Assembly: GCA_020721445.1 (NCBI GenBank)
Contig: DYMU01000007.1
Location: forward strand, 62,001-126,000
Reading direction: 5' to 3'
DNA length: 64,000 nucleotides
Origin: Gemmobacter nectariphilus
GTDB taxonomy: Bacteria > Pseudomonadota > Alphaproteobacteria > Rhodobacterales > Rhodobacteraceae
Every line of letters starts with the position of its first letter. Position 1 is the first letter of the stretch. Shown here one piece after another: positions 8,818-16,689 of the stretch. Under the pieces are notes generated by a model. It was not told where the DNA came from. It saw only the letters and a program-made list of their open reading frames with translations, and made no database searches. Both the position numbers and the translations under genes were made by a program.

Positions 8818-9335
8818 GCTGCCGGACCCGCAGGCTGGGTGTTGGGATTGCCATCATCGACAAAGGCGTCGATCTGCGTGTTGATTTCGGCGGTCTGCTG
8901 CGATGACGTATGGGGTGCGCCATCGCCCGAGGCTTTGGCATAACGGCTGACCACAAAGCCAAGCAGCGCGGCGCTGCCCAGAAACAGGATCGGATGCGCG
9001 CGGGCCACCGTGCTGGCCATCTGCAAGATCTGGCCCAGATCCTTGCCGCGGACCGAGTCCGACATGTCGGCAAGGCTGGTTGCAACCTGACCCAATGTGC
9101 GGTCCTGTGCAGAGCCGCCACGCAGCCCTTCCAAGGCCTTGCGCAGCGCGTCGGCTGCATCCCTGACCTCACTCGCCGCATCCGTCTTTGCCTCGTCGGC
9201 CTTTGACCGGACCCCGGCCACGGCCTGGTCGAACTCTTGCGAGGCGGCGGTCTTGATATCGGTTGCATCGCTGCCGATCATCGAGCCGGCTTCTTTCATC
9301 GGGAAGGCGCCTTGCGTCGTCTGGGTATCTGTCAT
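8814..9335 (-). CDS. Nutrient-deprivation-induced-like protein with one membrane segment
   Basis: About 173 aa from the ATG at 9335 (AAGG 8 bases upstream); an ATG at 9416 with AGAGG 4 bases upstream would add 27 residues. The middle is a long Ala/Lys/Asp-rich amphipathic helix (residues 20-75, resembling ElaB/DUF883-type helices). It is followed by one transmembrane helix (HPILFLGSAALLGFVVSRY, near 115-133) and a short polar tail. It is the first gene of the stress operon, and a candidate EcfG promoter lies just upstream, which favours the 9335 start. The exact function is unknown. Confidence 0.7.
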   Translation of the reverse strand: MTDTQTTQGAFPMKEAGSMIGSDATDIKTAASQEFDQAVAGVRSKADEAKTDAASEVRDAADALRKALEGLRGGSAQDRTLGQVATSLADMSDSVRGKDLGQILQMASTVARAHPILFLGSAALLGFVVSRYAKASGDGAPHTSSQQTAEINTQIDAFVDDGNPNTQPAGPAA

Positions 9336-9433
9336 CGGCTGTGCCTTTTCTAAAGCCGCGACGACAGCGGCCAAAGACGGGCGCGATCTCGCAGGGCTGG
9401 AATGTTCCAAGGCCATCTGACCTCTGCCAGAAC

Positions 9434-9458
9434 AACAACTGGCGGCAACGAACGTTCC
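9434..9458 (-). promoter_or_regulatory. Candidate EcfG (general stress) promoter for the 9335-7659 operon
   Basis: On the minus strand GGAAC (9458-9454) is followed after 16 bases by TGTT (9437-9434), or after 17 bases by GTTG. The alphaproteobacterial EcfG consensus is GGAAC-N16/17-cGTT, so the -35 is exact and the -10 has one deviation. The expected start would give a leader of roughly 90 bases to the ATG at 9335. Confidence 0.55.
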
Positions 9459-9612
9459 GCGGGTTTTATCCGCCGTGGCAAATCCTGGGCGGCACGCAGC
9501 GTCAAAGCAAGGCCGACACCCGCCGCCCGGCGGTTAACCGGGTGCCTTTTCTGGCCCCCACGCAATGGGGTTCATGGCAGTTCAAAAAATTGCCGGTGCC
9601 TGCAAAAATCCG

Positions 9613-9637
9613 GGAACCTTTCTGGGCGATCTGCGTT
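9613..9637 (+). promoter_or_regulatory. Candidate EcfG promoter upstream of the HWE histidine kinase
   Basis: GGAAC at 9613-9617, exactly 16 bases, then CGTT at 9634-9637: a full match to the EcfG consensus. It lies about 115 bases before the kinase start at 9753 and points towards it. Nothing else in this 336-base divergent region (9417-9752) looks like a gene. Confidence 0.7.
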
Positions 9638-9752
9638 ATGTGACCGAAGCTGCGTCAACAGACAGGCCGGTCTTGGTCTGCTGCTGCCAGATCGCGGACC
9701 ACAGGTCCAAGCCGGGCGCAGGGTTCTTACAGTGGTTCGAAAAGGAACGACA

Positions 9753-10769
9753 TTGCCACCCAAGAATTTCAGGGGCCGAGATTTCAGGGGCCTGGAATGG
9801 AACCACGAAGACCTGCGTCGGGCCGTTGACGCGGCAGGCGTGGCCATGTGGATCTGGAATGTCGATACCGACCATCTGGCGATGGATGCGCGGGGCTATC
9901 TTCTTTGGGACGTGCCCCAATCCGAAGAACTGTCCTTTGAAAAGCTTTCCGACAAAATACATCCCGCCGACCGCGACCGGGTTCGGGAAGCCTTTTGGTC
10001 GACCAAGGCAATGACCGGTGATTACGAGATAGATTTCAGAACGCTTGTCGGCCCCGACGTGCGCTGGATTTCCGCCCGCGGAACCGGTGGCGCCGCCGAA
10101 AATGCCCGGAAGGAAATGACAGGGATCTTCATCGACATCACCGGACGCAAGCAGGCCGAGGAAGGGAACGAATTGCTTGCCGGCGAAATGAGCCACCGGG
10201 TCAAGAACCTTCTGGCCATAGCGGCCGGTCTGACCAAGATCACCTGGAGGTCATCGACCGGCGTGGACGACATGTCAAAGCAGTTGACCCAGCGGTTAAT
10301 TGCCCTTGGCCGCGCGCATGATCTGGTTCGACCCTTGCCGGGCGGCCAGGGAAAGGCCGCGTTGCTGGGTGATCTGTTCACGGTTCTTCTGGCCCCTTAC
10401 GACGAAGACGGCGCCTTTGCCGGCCGTATTCGCGTCGCCGTGCCACGGATGGGCATAGGTGCGAAAGCGGCAACCAGCCTTGCCCTTGTGATGCATGAAC
10501 TTGCGACGAACTCTTTGAAATACGGCGCGCTGTCGGTTGAAGCCGGCAGGCTTGATATTTCGGGCAGTCTGTCCGGTGAGAGTGCAAAGATCGAATGGAC
10601 CGAGCACGGCGGGCCCGAGGTTAAACAGGCGCAAGCGGAAGAAAGCTATGGCAGCCGGCTGGTGCGCGAGACGATCGTTTCACAACTTGGGGGAACGATT
10701 GCCTATGACTGGTCAAAGAACGGGCTTCTCGTCACCATCTTGATCGCGGTTGACCGGCTGAACACCTGA
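9753..10769 (+). CDS. PAS-HWE family sensor histidine kinase
   Basis: Soluble sensor kinase, about 338 aa, beginning at a TTG codon with AAGGA 6 bases upstream. One PAS fold covers about residues 20-133 (WIWNVDTDHLAMD ... FIDITGRKQAEE). The kinase core has the phospho-acceptor EMSHRVKNLLAI (His near 148), the N-box HELATNSLKYGAL (near 248-260) and the WTE of the HWE signature (near 282-284). No transmembrane segment or receiver domain is present. HWE kinases commonly feed the PhyR-NepR-EcfG general stress pathway, and a perfect EcfG promoter precedes the gene; the partner regulator is not in the window. Confidence 0.85.
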   Translation: MPPKNFRGRDFRGLEWNHEDLRRAVDAAGVAMWIWNVDTDHLAMDARGYLLWDVPQSEELSFEKLSDKIHPADRDRVREAFWSTKAMTGDYEIDFRTLVGPDVRWISARGTGGAAENARKEMTGIFIDITGRKQAEEGNELLAGEMSHRVKNLLAIAAGLTKITWRSSTGVDDMSKQLTQRLIALGRAHDLVRPLPGGQGKAALLGDLFTVLLAPYDEDGAFAGRIRVAVPRMGIGAKAATSLALVMHELATNSLKYGALSVEAGRLDISGSLSGESAKIEWTEHGGPEVKQAQAEESYGSRLVRETIVSQLGGTIAYDWSKNGLLVTILIAVDRLNT

Positions 10770-10986
10770 CCACGGTCGGGTTGGCCGCAAGCAAGGTGTT
10801 CCTGACGCCAGGTCGGGGTCCCGGCTTTTGCCTTCAGGCCCTGTCGGGCGAAAGGGGGCGGCGGCAGTCCGCTTCGCGATTGTCTGCGCCGCCCACAGCG
10901 CTGCCCGGATCACCGGTTTGGGGTTTGGCATGGCGTGATTGCATCGCGTGGCACCGGCAAAGCGACGCGCATCAACCAGCGCGTGC

Positions 10987-11011
10987 GGAACCAAGCGGGC
11001 GGCAGGACGTT
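10987..11011 (+). promoter_or_regulatory. Candidate EcfG promoter upstream of the small membrane protein
   Basis: GGAAC at 10987-10991, 16 bases, then CGTT at 11008-11011, again a full consensus match. The downstream ATG is at 11055, giving a leader of roughly 35-40 bases. It is the third such element within 1.6 kb. Confidence 0.7.
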
Positions 11012-11054
11012 GGTACGACATCAGTTGATGTACCAATGAAACGGAGTAGAACAC

Positions 11055-11435
11055 ATGGCCGATCCCTTGATCCAACCACGCCCCGGAACCCAGCGTCCGA
11101 CACCTGTCGCCCCTCGGGCAGACACTTATCAAACCGATGGCCGGGGTGACACGGCTTTGGTTGCGACTGCCGGGGGGATGTGGGCAAGCACGGGGGTGGT
11201 TGTCGCCATCGTGTTCGTTGTTCTGGCGGTCATCGCCGCTGTCGTGTTCACCAACCGCGACATTTCGGGTCAGGGCACCGGCCCCGCGACCCCTGCCGCC
11301 GCTGTCGAGAGATCGGCGGCCCCGGCCCCTGCCGCGACCCCGACCGTCGTCGAGCCTGCCGCACCATCGCAAACGCAGGCGGCGCCAGAAACCCCGGCGG
11401 TCCCGGCCAATCCCGCGGCCCCGGCAAACCCGTGA
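11055..11435 (+). CDS. Hypothetical single-pass membrane protein with Pro/Ala-rich tail
   Basis: 126 aa. A polar N-terminus (about 45 residues) precedes one transmembrane helix, TGVVVAIVFVVLAVIAAVVF (near residues 47-66). A periplasmic tail made almost entirely of Ala, Pro, Thr and Val follows. GGAG precedes the ATG. No family was recognised. Its likely EcfG promoter suggests induction under general stress, perhaps as an envelope spacer or anchor. Confidence 0.65.
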   Translation: MADPLIQPRPGTQRPTPVAPRADTYQTDGRGDTALVATAGGMWASTGVVVAIVFVVLAVIAAVVFTNRDISGQGTGPATPAAAVERSAAPAPAATPTVVEPAAPSQTQAAPETPAVPANPAAPANP

Positions 11436-11467
11436 CAGGGTCTGCATCCTGCCGCGTTTGAACCATG

Positions 11468-11490
11468 GGCGGGCACCTGTCGTGCCCGCC
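11468..11490 (+). terminator. Hairpin after the small membrane protein gene
   Basis: GGCGGGCAC (11468-11476) pairs with GTGCCCGCC (11482-11490) across a 5-base loop, 33 bases after the stop codon. There is no T-run behind it, so it may act as an RNA-stabilising or Rho-assisted structure and not as a classical terminator. Confidence 0.4.
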
Positions 11491-11679
11491 ACCGCCGTCG
11501 CGGCCCCCGGATGGTGGCGATCGAGAAAACCTGTTGAAATCCATGCTCTTTTCGCAGCGGCGTGTGCCATCCTGTACGGGATCCGGAGCCAAGTCGAAGT
11601 CACTGGCGTTAAAGTTTTGACGTTTTGAAGACACAACTTGGCAAGGGATCGACATATGGAAGCGGCGACGTAGCCTTCC

Positions 11680-12009
11680 ATGCCGACTTTGCCATTGGCG
11701 CTGCTGCCTGTCGTGCTGACGCTGGGGCTGCTGGCGCTGCAATTGTTTTATTACGGCGATTTCACGCCGCACATTCCGCTTGTTCTGGGCGTCGCGATGA
11801 CCGGATTGGTCGGCGTTCTGCGCGGACAAGACTGGATGGACATTCACGAAGGCATATTCCACGTCATTCACGTCTCGTAGCCATCTCTGGCCGTGCTGGT
11901 CGTGGTAGGGATGTTGATCGGGGTGTGGATCGCGTCGGGCACGGTTCCGACCCTGATCTGTTTTGGCCTGACGCTGCTTAATCCTTCGATCTTTCTGGCG
12001 GCGGGTTGA
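11680..12009 (+). pseudogene. nhaC remnant (Na+/H+ antiporter N-terminus) with in-frame amber stop
   Basis: From ATG 11680 the frame reads as the start of an NhaC antiporter: LPVVLTLGLLALQLFYYGDFTPHIPLVLG, then RGQDWMDIHEGIFHVIHVS. A TAG at 11878-11880 interrupts it. The same frame continues with PSLAVLVVVGMLIGVWIASGTVPTLICF and stops with TGA at 12007. That is about 109 codons, whereas NhaC proteins are about 450-500 aa, so most of the gene is gone as well. Conservation on both sides of the amber codon indicates a fairly recent decay. A sequencing error could explain the TAG but not the truncation. Confidence 0.72.
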
Positions 12010-12143
12010 CGACCAAGAGCCCCAGGGATCGACTGAAAGCAGCCAGCGTGGTGCAGCGGGACTGGTTGATTGGTCTTTTCCCTTTTAGGGTTGTGCCAAA
12101 ATGCAATCGTTCCGGCAATTCCGGACAGAGGATTGGCTTGTCA

Positions 12144-13397
12144 ATGGAGGATCAGTTCTTCAGGTTGGCCGTGGCGCTGGCGATCGGGCTTCTGGTCGGG
12201 TTGGAGCGCGGCTGGCGCGAGCGCGCTGGCCCTGCCGGAAGTCGGACAGCCGGCCTGCGGACTTTCGGCATATTCGGACTTCTGGGCGGGGTTTTCGCGT
12301 TGCTTTCGACCCAGATGGAGGCTCCGGTGATCTTTGCGGCCGGCTTTCTCGGTGTCGGCGCCCTTTTTGGCCTCTTCCAGTTTCAGGAGGCTGGCCATGA
12401 TCAGAACTTCAGCGTGACTAGCGTCATGGCCGGTCTGGGGGTCTTTGGTCTTGGTGGCCTGGCGGTCAGCGGCGACCATCGCATTGCCGCGGCCGGGGCG
12501 GCTGCACTTGCCGCGATCCTGGCAAGCCGCGAAGTCCTGCACACAACCCTCAGACGCCTGAGCTGGATCGAACTGCGTTCGGCTCTGGTCTTGGCTGTGA
12601 TGTCAACCATTGTCCTGCCGCTGCTTCCGAACCGGACGATTGATCCGTGGGGTGGATTGAACCCCTGGGAAATCTGGTTCTTCACGGTGCTGGTCGCGAC
12701 GATTTCCTTTGTGGGATATGTCGCTGTCCGCGTGCTTGGCTCGACCCGTGGTTTGCTGATCAGTGCTTTGGCAGGCGCCCTTGCGTCTTCAACGGCGGTC
12801 ACGATTGCCCTTGCGCGGATGGCGAACGATGTGGCACAGACCGCCCCGATGAGCGGGACGGCGGCGCTGGCCGGGATGGTTTCCATTCTGCGCGTTCTGG
12901 TCGTCGTTGCCCTTCTGCGCCCTGAAATCCTGGCGTATATTGCTGTGCCGGCCCTGTGCGCGGCGGGTGTCCTTGGGGTTGCAGGCTTGGCCTTTCTTCA
13001 CCGCGGCAACAAGACCCAGCAGCCGCATGAACTGTTACGCAACCCCTTCGAACTGCGTGCCTTGCTGGTCTTTGCCGCCCTGTTTGCGCTTGTCTCTACG
13101 GCAAGCGCCGCTCTGGTCAAGCAATTCGGTGGAGCAAGCCTTCCGGCGACCTCGGCCCTTTCGGGAATGTTCGACGTTGACGTCGCCGTGCTCAGTGCAG
13201 TGCGTCTCGATGAAACCCAAGTCGGCTTTCCGATGATCGGCCTGGCAATCCTGATCGCCCTTACCGCCAATGCCTTTGGCCGGATATCGCTGGCAGTGCT
13301 TGCCGGGCCAATCCGCTTCTGGCTGCCACTTCTGGCGGGCACCTTGGCAGCAGCTGTTGTCGGCGCGGTTGCGTTTGTCCTGACGATGCCCATGTAA
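12144..13397 (+). CDS. MgtC/SapB-DUF4010 family membrane protein
   Basis: About 417 aa, starting at ATG 12144. The N-terminus carries the MgtC-like signature FRLAVALAIGLLVGLERGWRER followed by SRTAGLRTFGIFGLLGG. About 12 hydrophobic segments follow, and the C-terminal half matches DUF4010. Members are inner-membrane proteins of unclear function linked to Mg2+ homeostasis by the MgtC domain only. It stands alone on this strand, after the nhaC remnant. Confidence 0.8.
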   Translation: MEDQFFRLAVALAIGLLVGLERGWRERAGPAGSRTAGLRTFGIFGLLGGVFALLSTQMEAPVIFAAGFLGVGALFGLFQFQEAGHDQNFSVTSVMAGLGVFGLGGLAVSGDHRIAAAGAAALAAILASREVLHTTLRRLSWIELRSALVLAVMSTIVLPLLPNRTIDPWGGLNPWEIWFFTVLVATISFVGYVAVRVLGSTRGLLISALAGALASSTAVTIALARMANDVAQTAPMSGTAALAGMVSILRVLVVVALLRPEILAYIAVPALCAAGVLGVAGLAFLHRGNKTQQPHELLRNPFELRALLVFAALFALVSTASAALVKQFGGASLPATSALSGMFDVDVAVLSAVRLDETQVGFPMIGLAILIALTANAFGRISLAVLAGPIRFWLPLLAGTLAAAVVGAVAFVLTMPM

Positions 13398-13702
13398 CGG
13401 ACCTGCGTCCCTTACTCGGCCACGGGCTGCTGGCGTTGCATGACCATCGCGCAGGGGCGCAAGTTCTGTCGGATCGTTCCGCAAGGCCTGTGCAGCGAGG
13501 ATGTCTGGCAGATTCAACGGAAACGCGCGAAACCAACCGCCTTTGGCCGTATCCGGCCCTTTGCGATTGTCGCCGCAATCGCCCTGCACATCCGCCCCCG
13601 TCTGGTGCCGTGCGAACAAGAGGCGACCGCCGTTTGCAGCCAAGCGCACGGCAGATCAAGATCGGTCAGCAGCCATGCGGTCGCGGCGGCACCCGCCGAT
13701 CA
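13398..13702. other. Tail-to-tail intergenic region without a recognisable gene
   Basis: About 305 bases between the 3' ends of the DUF4010 gene and the DUF1523 gene. Several frames are open but none has a ribosome-binding site or a protein-like composition I can identify. It may hold decayed sequence. No clear terminator hairpin with a T-run was seen. Confidence 0.45.
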
Positions 13703-14377
13703 CTACTTTCGAGGCTTTGCTTGCCAGGTTCCCAGCCACGACCGGAACCGCGCCCAGGTGCCCATCGCGCGATCACGCGCGGCGTCGGCGCGGGCGTCAA
13801 CCGAGTCCCATACCTCGCCCACATCTTCCAGCGCCGGGTCGATCGTGCGTTCGCGAAACTGCGCCCACATCCGCCACAACAGCAAGAACACCAGACCCAT
13901 GAAGACGAAGAAGAAGATGTTGAACCATGGCACGATGGTGACATCCGCTGACGCGACCGGGTAGACGGCGACCGCATTGGGGAAAATCGAGATCAGCTCG
14001 TTGCGCCAGCCATAATGCGTGACCACCGCCCATTTCGGGGCCTCGACGGTGGATTTCAGGTCATCAGCCTCGGTCTGCAAGCTGGCGGTGTCGAACTTGA
14101 AATAGGGTGGCCAACTCCACGCGGTATCTTCGTTGCGATAGACCATCGGTTTGCCATCCGGGCGCACCGATTGAATGAACTGCACATCGCGGCTGGTGAT
14201 GGTTGCAGATTGATCATCCGGGCGCGACCAGAAGATCCGTGTCCAGTCGCGCAACTCTTGCCGTTCCTGATAGGTGCCGACGATGCGCACAATGTCATGC
14301 TGCGGCAAGGTGTAGTGCAGGAACGACCCGAAAATCAGAAGGATGGTGGCCACAAAGGCCCATTTGAAATATCGCAT
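13703..14377 (-). CDS. DUF1523 family membrane protein
   Basis: About 224 aa from ATG 14377. Transmembrane helix 1 lies at residues 6-24 (WAFVATILLIFGSFLHYTL), followed by a roughly 130-residue periplasmic domain with the DUF1523 features RIVGTYQERQELRDWTRIFW and the TRDVQFI region. Helix 2 is near 152-172 (WFNIFFFVFMGLVFLLLWRMW), and the tail is a charged cytoplasmic helix. It is the last gene of the AAA+ operon, 7 bases after the 92-aa membrane protein. Function unknown. Confidence 0.75.
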   Translation of the reverse strand: MRYFKWAFVATILLIFGSFLHYTLPQHDIVRIVGTYQERQELRDWTRIFWSRPDDQSATITSRDVQFIQSVRPDGKPMVYRNEDTAWSWPPYFKFDTASLQTEADDLKSTVEAPKWAVVTHYGWRNELISIFPNAVAVYPVASADVTIVPWFNIFFFVFMGLVFLLLWRMWAQFRERTIDPALEDVGEVWDSVDARADAARDRAMGTWARFRSWLGTWQAKPRK

Positions 14378-14384
14378 CACTGCC

Positions 14385-14663
14385 TCACGCGTAATTGACC
14401 AGATATAAGAGCGTCCCGATTGCGATGAAAGGCAACACGATAACGCCCCACAGGAGCTTTCGTCGCAGGCTGCCCTCATAGTCGGCCATGCCCTGCGCAA
14501 TGAACGCAGATCGCCCGTCATCGGTTGCGTCGGGCGGAGGGTCGGCGTCCCATTCTTTTTCCAGCGCTTCGCGGCGCAGCGATCGGGAATAGATCAACAG
14601 CAACCAGTAAGCGACGCCGGCGAATACCGCCCAGAATGCCATCAGCCGCAGAAAGCCTATCAT
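14385..14663 (-). CDS. Small two-helix membrane protein of the AAA+ operon
   Basis: 92 aa: helix at residues 5-24, a soluble acidic middle (SRSLRREALEKEWDADPPPD ... MADYEGSLRRK), helix at 70-90. Its ATG overlaps the stop of the DUF6638-like gene (ATGA), so it is translationally coupled. No family recognised. It probably sits with the DUF1523 protein as a membrane anchor of the operon's product. Confidence 0.68.
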   Translation of the reverse strand: MIGFLRLMAFWAVFAGVAYWLLLIYSRSLRREALEKEWDADPPPDATDDGRSAFIAQGMADYEGSLRRKLLWGVIVLPFIAIGTLLYLVNYA

Positions 14664-16021
14664 TTTCGCCCCCGTGACGCACGTCCCCAGGGACCAGCCA
14701 CCGGCCCAAGATCACGGGCGGGTTTCGGCTCTGGCCTTTGGCGGTCGTCCATGCCCGGCTCTGGCCCGAAAAGGGACTCACGTGCGCCTTGCTTGTCGAC
14801 AACATACTCTCGTTCCAGAAAATCCGCCACATATTGCCGCTTGCGGTCAGACCAGCGGGTATATTGGGCGTAGAACAGCTCTTTGTGGACGATATACATC
14901 TGCCGCACGTCCATCGGCGCCAGTTCCGACAACAGCATGTTGACCAGATCGCGGTCTTTGTGCGCCCGCGCACGCAGGGTGTAGAAATAGGCCGGATGTT
15001 CGCTGGTGATGCGCGGCCATGTCCCTCCGGCCTCGATCCAGCGCAACAGGGCGGCCAGCCCCTGAAACTCCATCGGCAGGCTGGCGCCCAGCCGGTGCGC
15101 GATCTTGCGCAGTTCGGTGCGGCGGGCATCACCGATCTCCAGCCCAAGGGTATCGGCGGCCTCGACCAGAATGAAATCCATCTTCTGCCGGATCACCGCC
15201 GCCGCATCCATGCCCCGCGCCTGCACGATGGGTTCGGCCAGTTGATTGCGCTCCAGCCAGTCGGCAATCTGGTTGCGATGGCCAAGGTCGAACACTGGCG
15301 CAATCGGCACCGCACCAAGGCTTTCGTGCGGCAGGGTCGAGATCACGGCGGGAAAGGCCACATCGCGGAACACATACATGCCGCCGAAATGGCTGGTCCA
15401 GAAGTTCGGCTGCTCGAACGTCATTTGCGGCAGGGTGATCGGCACCCGCGTCACATCGCCGGTCTTTTTGGCCAGCGTGATCATCTCGGCAATCAGCAGA
15501 TCATCGCGCCAGCCATCGGCCTCAGAGCGAAAGCGGTCAATCAGCTTGGCCAGCTTGCCCGCATCGGCAACATGGCCGCCAATCGTATCGGCCTCGACCG
15601 TGATGCGCCGGATCTCCAGCAGCTTGGCGGGGGTGCTGATTTCAAACACCGAGTTCTGCAATTCCCCCGCCACCGCATCGCGGGCGGTCAGGGCAAACAA
15701 CTGCGCCTCGTTGGTTTCAATGAACTGCCGGATGATCCCGCGAGAGGTGGAGAACTTGGCGTTCAGCAGGGGTGCTGTCTTTTGCGCCGTGCTCAGCAGA
15801 ATGAACTGCCGGTTCGCGCCATTGGGGTTGAGGTAGAGGTCGTCGCCAAGCTCGGCCCCGATTTCGGGGGAATAGCCGGAAATGTCGATGTGGAAATCTG
15901 TAAGCGCGGTTTCGCGGCCGCACAGATGCTTCATGGCGCGCTTGTAACGGTCGATCAGGGCGGGGGAGGACACCTCGATCAGGTTGCCGAACATCAGACC
16001 TTTGGCGATGAGGCGTTTCAT
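14660..16021 (-). CDS. DUF6638-like protein of the AAA+ operon
   Basis: About 453 aa, soluble, with no signal peptide. It begins MKRLIAKGLMFGNLIEV, and a conserved-looking HIDISGYSPEIGAELGDDLYLNPNG stretch follows near residues 43-67. The C-terminal part is charged. I believe this matches the family catalogued as DUF6638, but the number is from memory. The ATG overlaps the TGA of the DUF559 gene (ATGA); originally it must have overlapped the lipoprotein stop, because a second, diverged copy of its first 14 codons lies at 16690-16730. Function unknown. Confidence 0.65.
   Translation of the reverse strand: MKRLIAKGLMFGNLIEVSSPALIDRYKRAMKHLCGRETALTDFHIDISGYSPEIGAELGDDLYLNPNGANRQFILLSTAQKTAPLLNAKFSTSRGIIRQFIETNEAQLFALTARDAVAGELQNSVFEISTPAKLLEIRRITVEADTIGGHVADAGKLAKLIDRFRSEADGWRDDLLIAEMITLAKKTGDVTRVPITLPQMTFEQPNFWTSHFGGMYVFRDVAFPAVISTLPHESLGAVPIAPVFDLGHRNQIADWLERNQLAEPIVQARGMDAAAVIRQKMDFILVEAADTLGLEIGDARRTELRKIAHRLGASLPMEFQGLAALLRWIEAGGTWPRITSEHPAYFYTLRARAHKDRDLVNMLLSELAPMDVRQMYIVHKELFYAQYTRWSDRKRQYVADFLEREYVVDKQGARESLFGPEPGMDDRQRPEPKPARDLGPVAGPWGRASRGRK
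15981..16021. repeat. Downstream copy of the 41-bp direct repeat (live gene start)
   Basis: First 41 bases of the DUF6638-like gene. Aligned with 16690-16730, 33 of 41 positions are identical and all substitutions keep the frame (MKRLIAKGLMFGNL against MKRAVAKGLMFGSL). Together the copies bracket the DUF559 cassette. Confidence 0.75.
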
Positions 16022-16527
16022 GGGGTTGGTCCTTCTGGTGGGGTGGCTGGCTGCTGGCCCTCCACCCCTGACCCCTCCCCACAAGGGGGAGGGGAAGCGC
16101 CCGGTTTGGGTGCTCTGCGTGACGGAGCCGATGTCGCCGCTCCCTCCCCCCTCGTGGGGGAGGGATGGGGTGGGGGGGCATCCGCCGCCTCCAGCCAATC
16201 AAGCACTACCTGCATCACGCCATCCAAATTACCATCCACATCGTTGTTCCAGACCCGCAAAACGTTGAAACCTTGTGCGATGAACCACCCATCCCGCACC
16301 GCGTCCGCCGCCCCGCCGTGCTGGCCGCCATCAACCTCGATCACCAGCTTGCGGCCAAAATCGGCGAAGTCTGCGATGTAAGGGCCGACAGCGGCCTGCC
16401 TGCGAAAGTTCAGCCCCAGCCGATGGTTCAGATCGCGAAGCTGCGCCCAGAGTTTGCGTTCCTGCGGGGTCATTTCGGCCCGCAGGGTTCGCGCGCGTTG
16501 GCGGGTTTGGGGGGTGATGCTGGTCAT
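16018..16527 (-). CDS. DUF559 domain protein (Vsr/PD-(D/E)XK-type endonuclease-like)
   Basis: About 169 aa from ATG 16527. Residues 5-115 carry the DUF559 pattern: ARTLRAEMTPQERKLWAQLRD, then FRRQAAVGPYIADFAD, KLVIEVDGGQH and GFNVLRVWNNDV. The D..E.D residues match a restriction-endonuclease-like nuclease core. The last 50 or so codons run through the palindromic repeats and are Pro/Gly/Arg low complexity (PPHPSPTRGEG). Start and stop both form ATGA overlaps with flanking frames. It interrupts an otherwise compact operon and is probably mobile. Confidence 0.8.
   Translation of the reverse strand: MTSITPQTRQRARTLRAEMTPQERKLWAQLRDLNHRLGLNFRRQAAVGPYIADFADFGRKLVIEVDGGQHGGAADAVRDGWFIAQGFNVLRVWNNDVDGNLDGVMQVVLDWLEAADAPPPHPSPTRGEGAATSAPSRRAPKPGASPPPCGEGSGVEGQQPATPPEGPTP
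16062..16177. repeat. Pair of opposed GC-rich palindromes, left of DUF559 core
   Basis: Element 1 (16062-16094): CCCCTCCCC pairs with GGGGGAGGGG across a short loop. Element 2 (16141-16177): TCCCTCCCCC pairs with GGGGGAGGGA, followed by TGGGGTGGGG. The two are in opposite orientation. Both are translated inside the C-terminus of the DUF559 frame. Confidence 0.75.
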
Positions 16528-16550
16528 GCGGTGCACCTGATGACGCCGGC

Positions 16551-16672
16551 CCCCCACCCCAACCCTCCCCACGAGGGGGAGGGAGGGACCAGACGCCAGC
16601 CACCAGCGCCCCCGCCGACCGGTGAAGCAGCGCCTCCCCTCCCCCTTGTGGGGAGGGATGGGGTGGGGGGCG
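16551..16672. repeat. Second pair of opposed GC-rich palindromes
   Basis: Element 3 (16551-16590) repeats element 1 in the same orientation (CCACCCCAACCCTCCCCACGA with a GGGGGAGGG arm). Element 4 (16634-16672) repeats element 2. The spacers within the two pairs differ in sequence, so the pairs are related only through the palindromes. Confidence 0.75.
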
Positions 16673-16689
16673 GTGGAGGACACCCCATC

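Noticed and set aside
10713-11681. 322-codon minus frame
   Set aside because: Overlaps the kinase 3' end, an EcfG promoter and the small membrane protein; low-complexity Arg/Gly sequence.
14738-16381. Long plus-strand open frame (547 codons)
   Set aside because: Antisense to the DUF6638-like gene and the repeats; no protein-like features.
16062-16672. CRISPR-like array
   Set aside because: The four repeats are palindromic GC-rich elements in alternating orientation with very uneven spacing and no cas genes.
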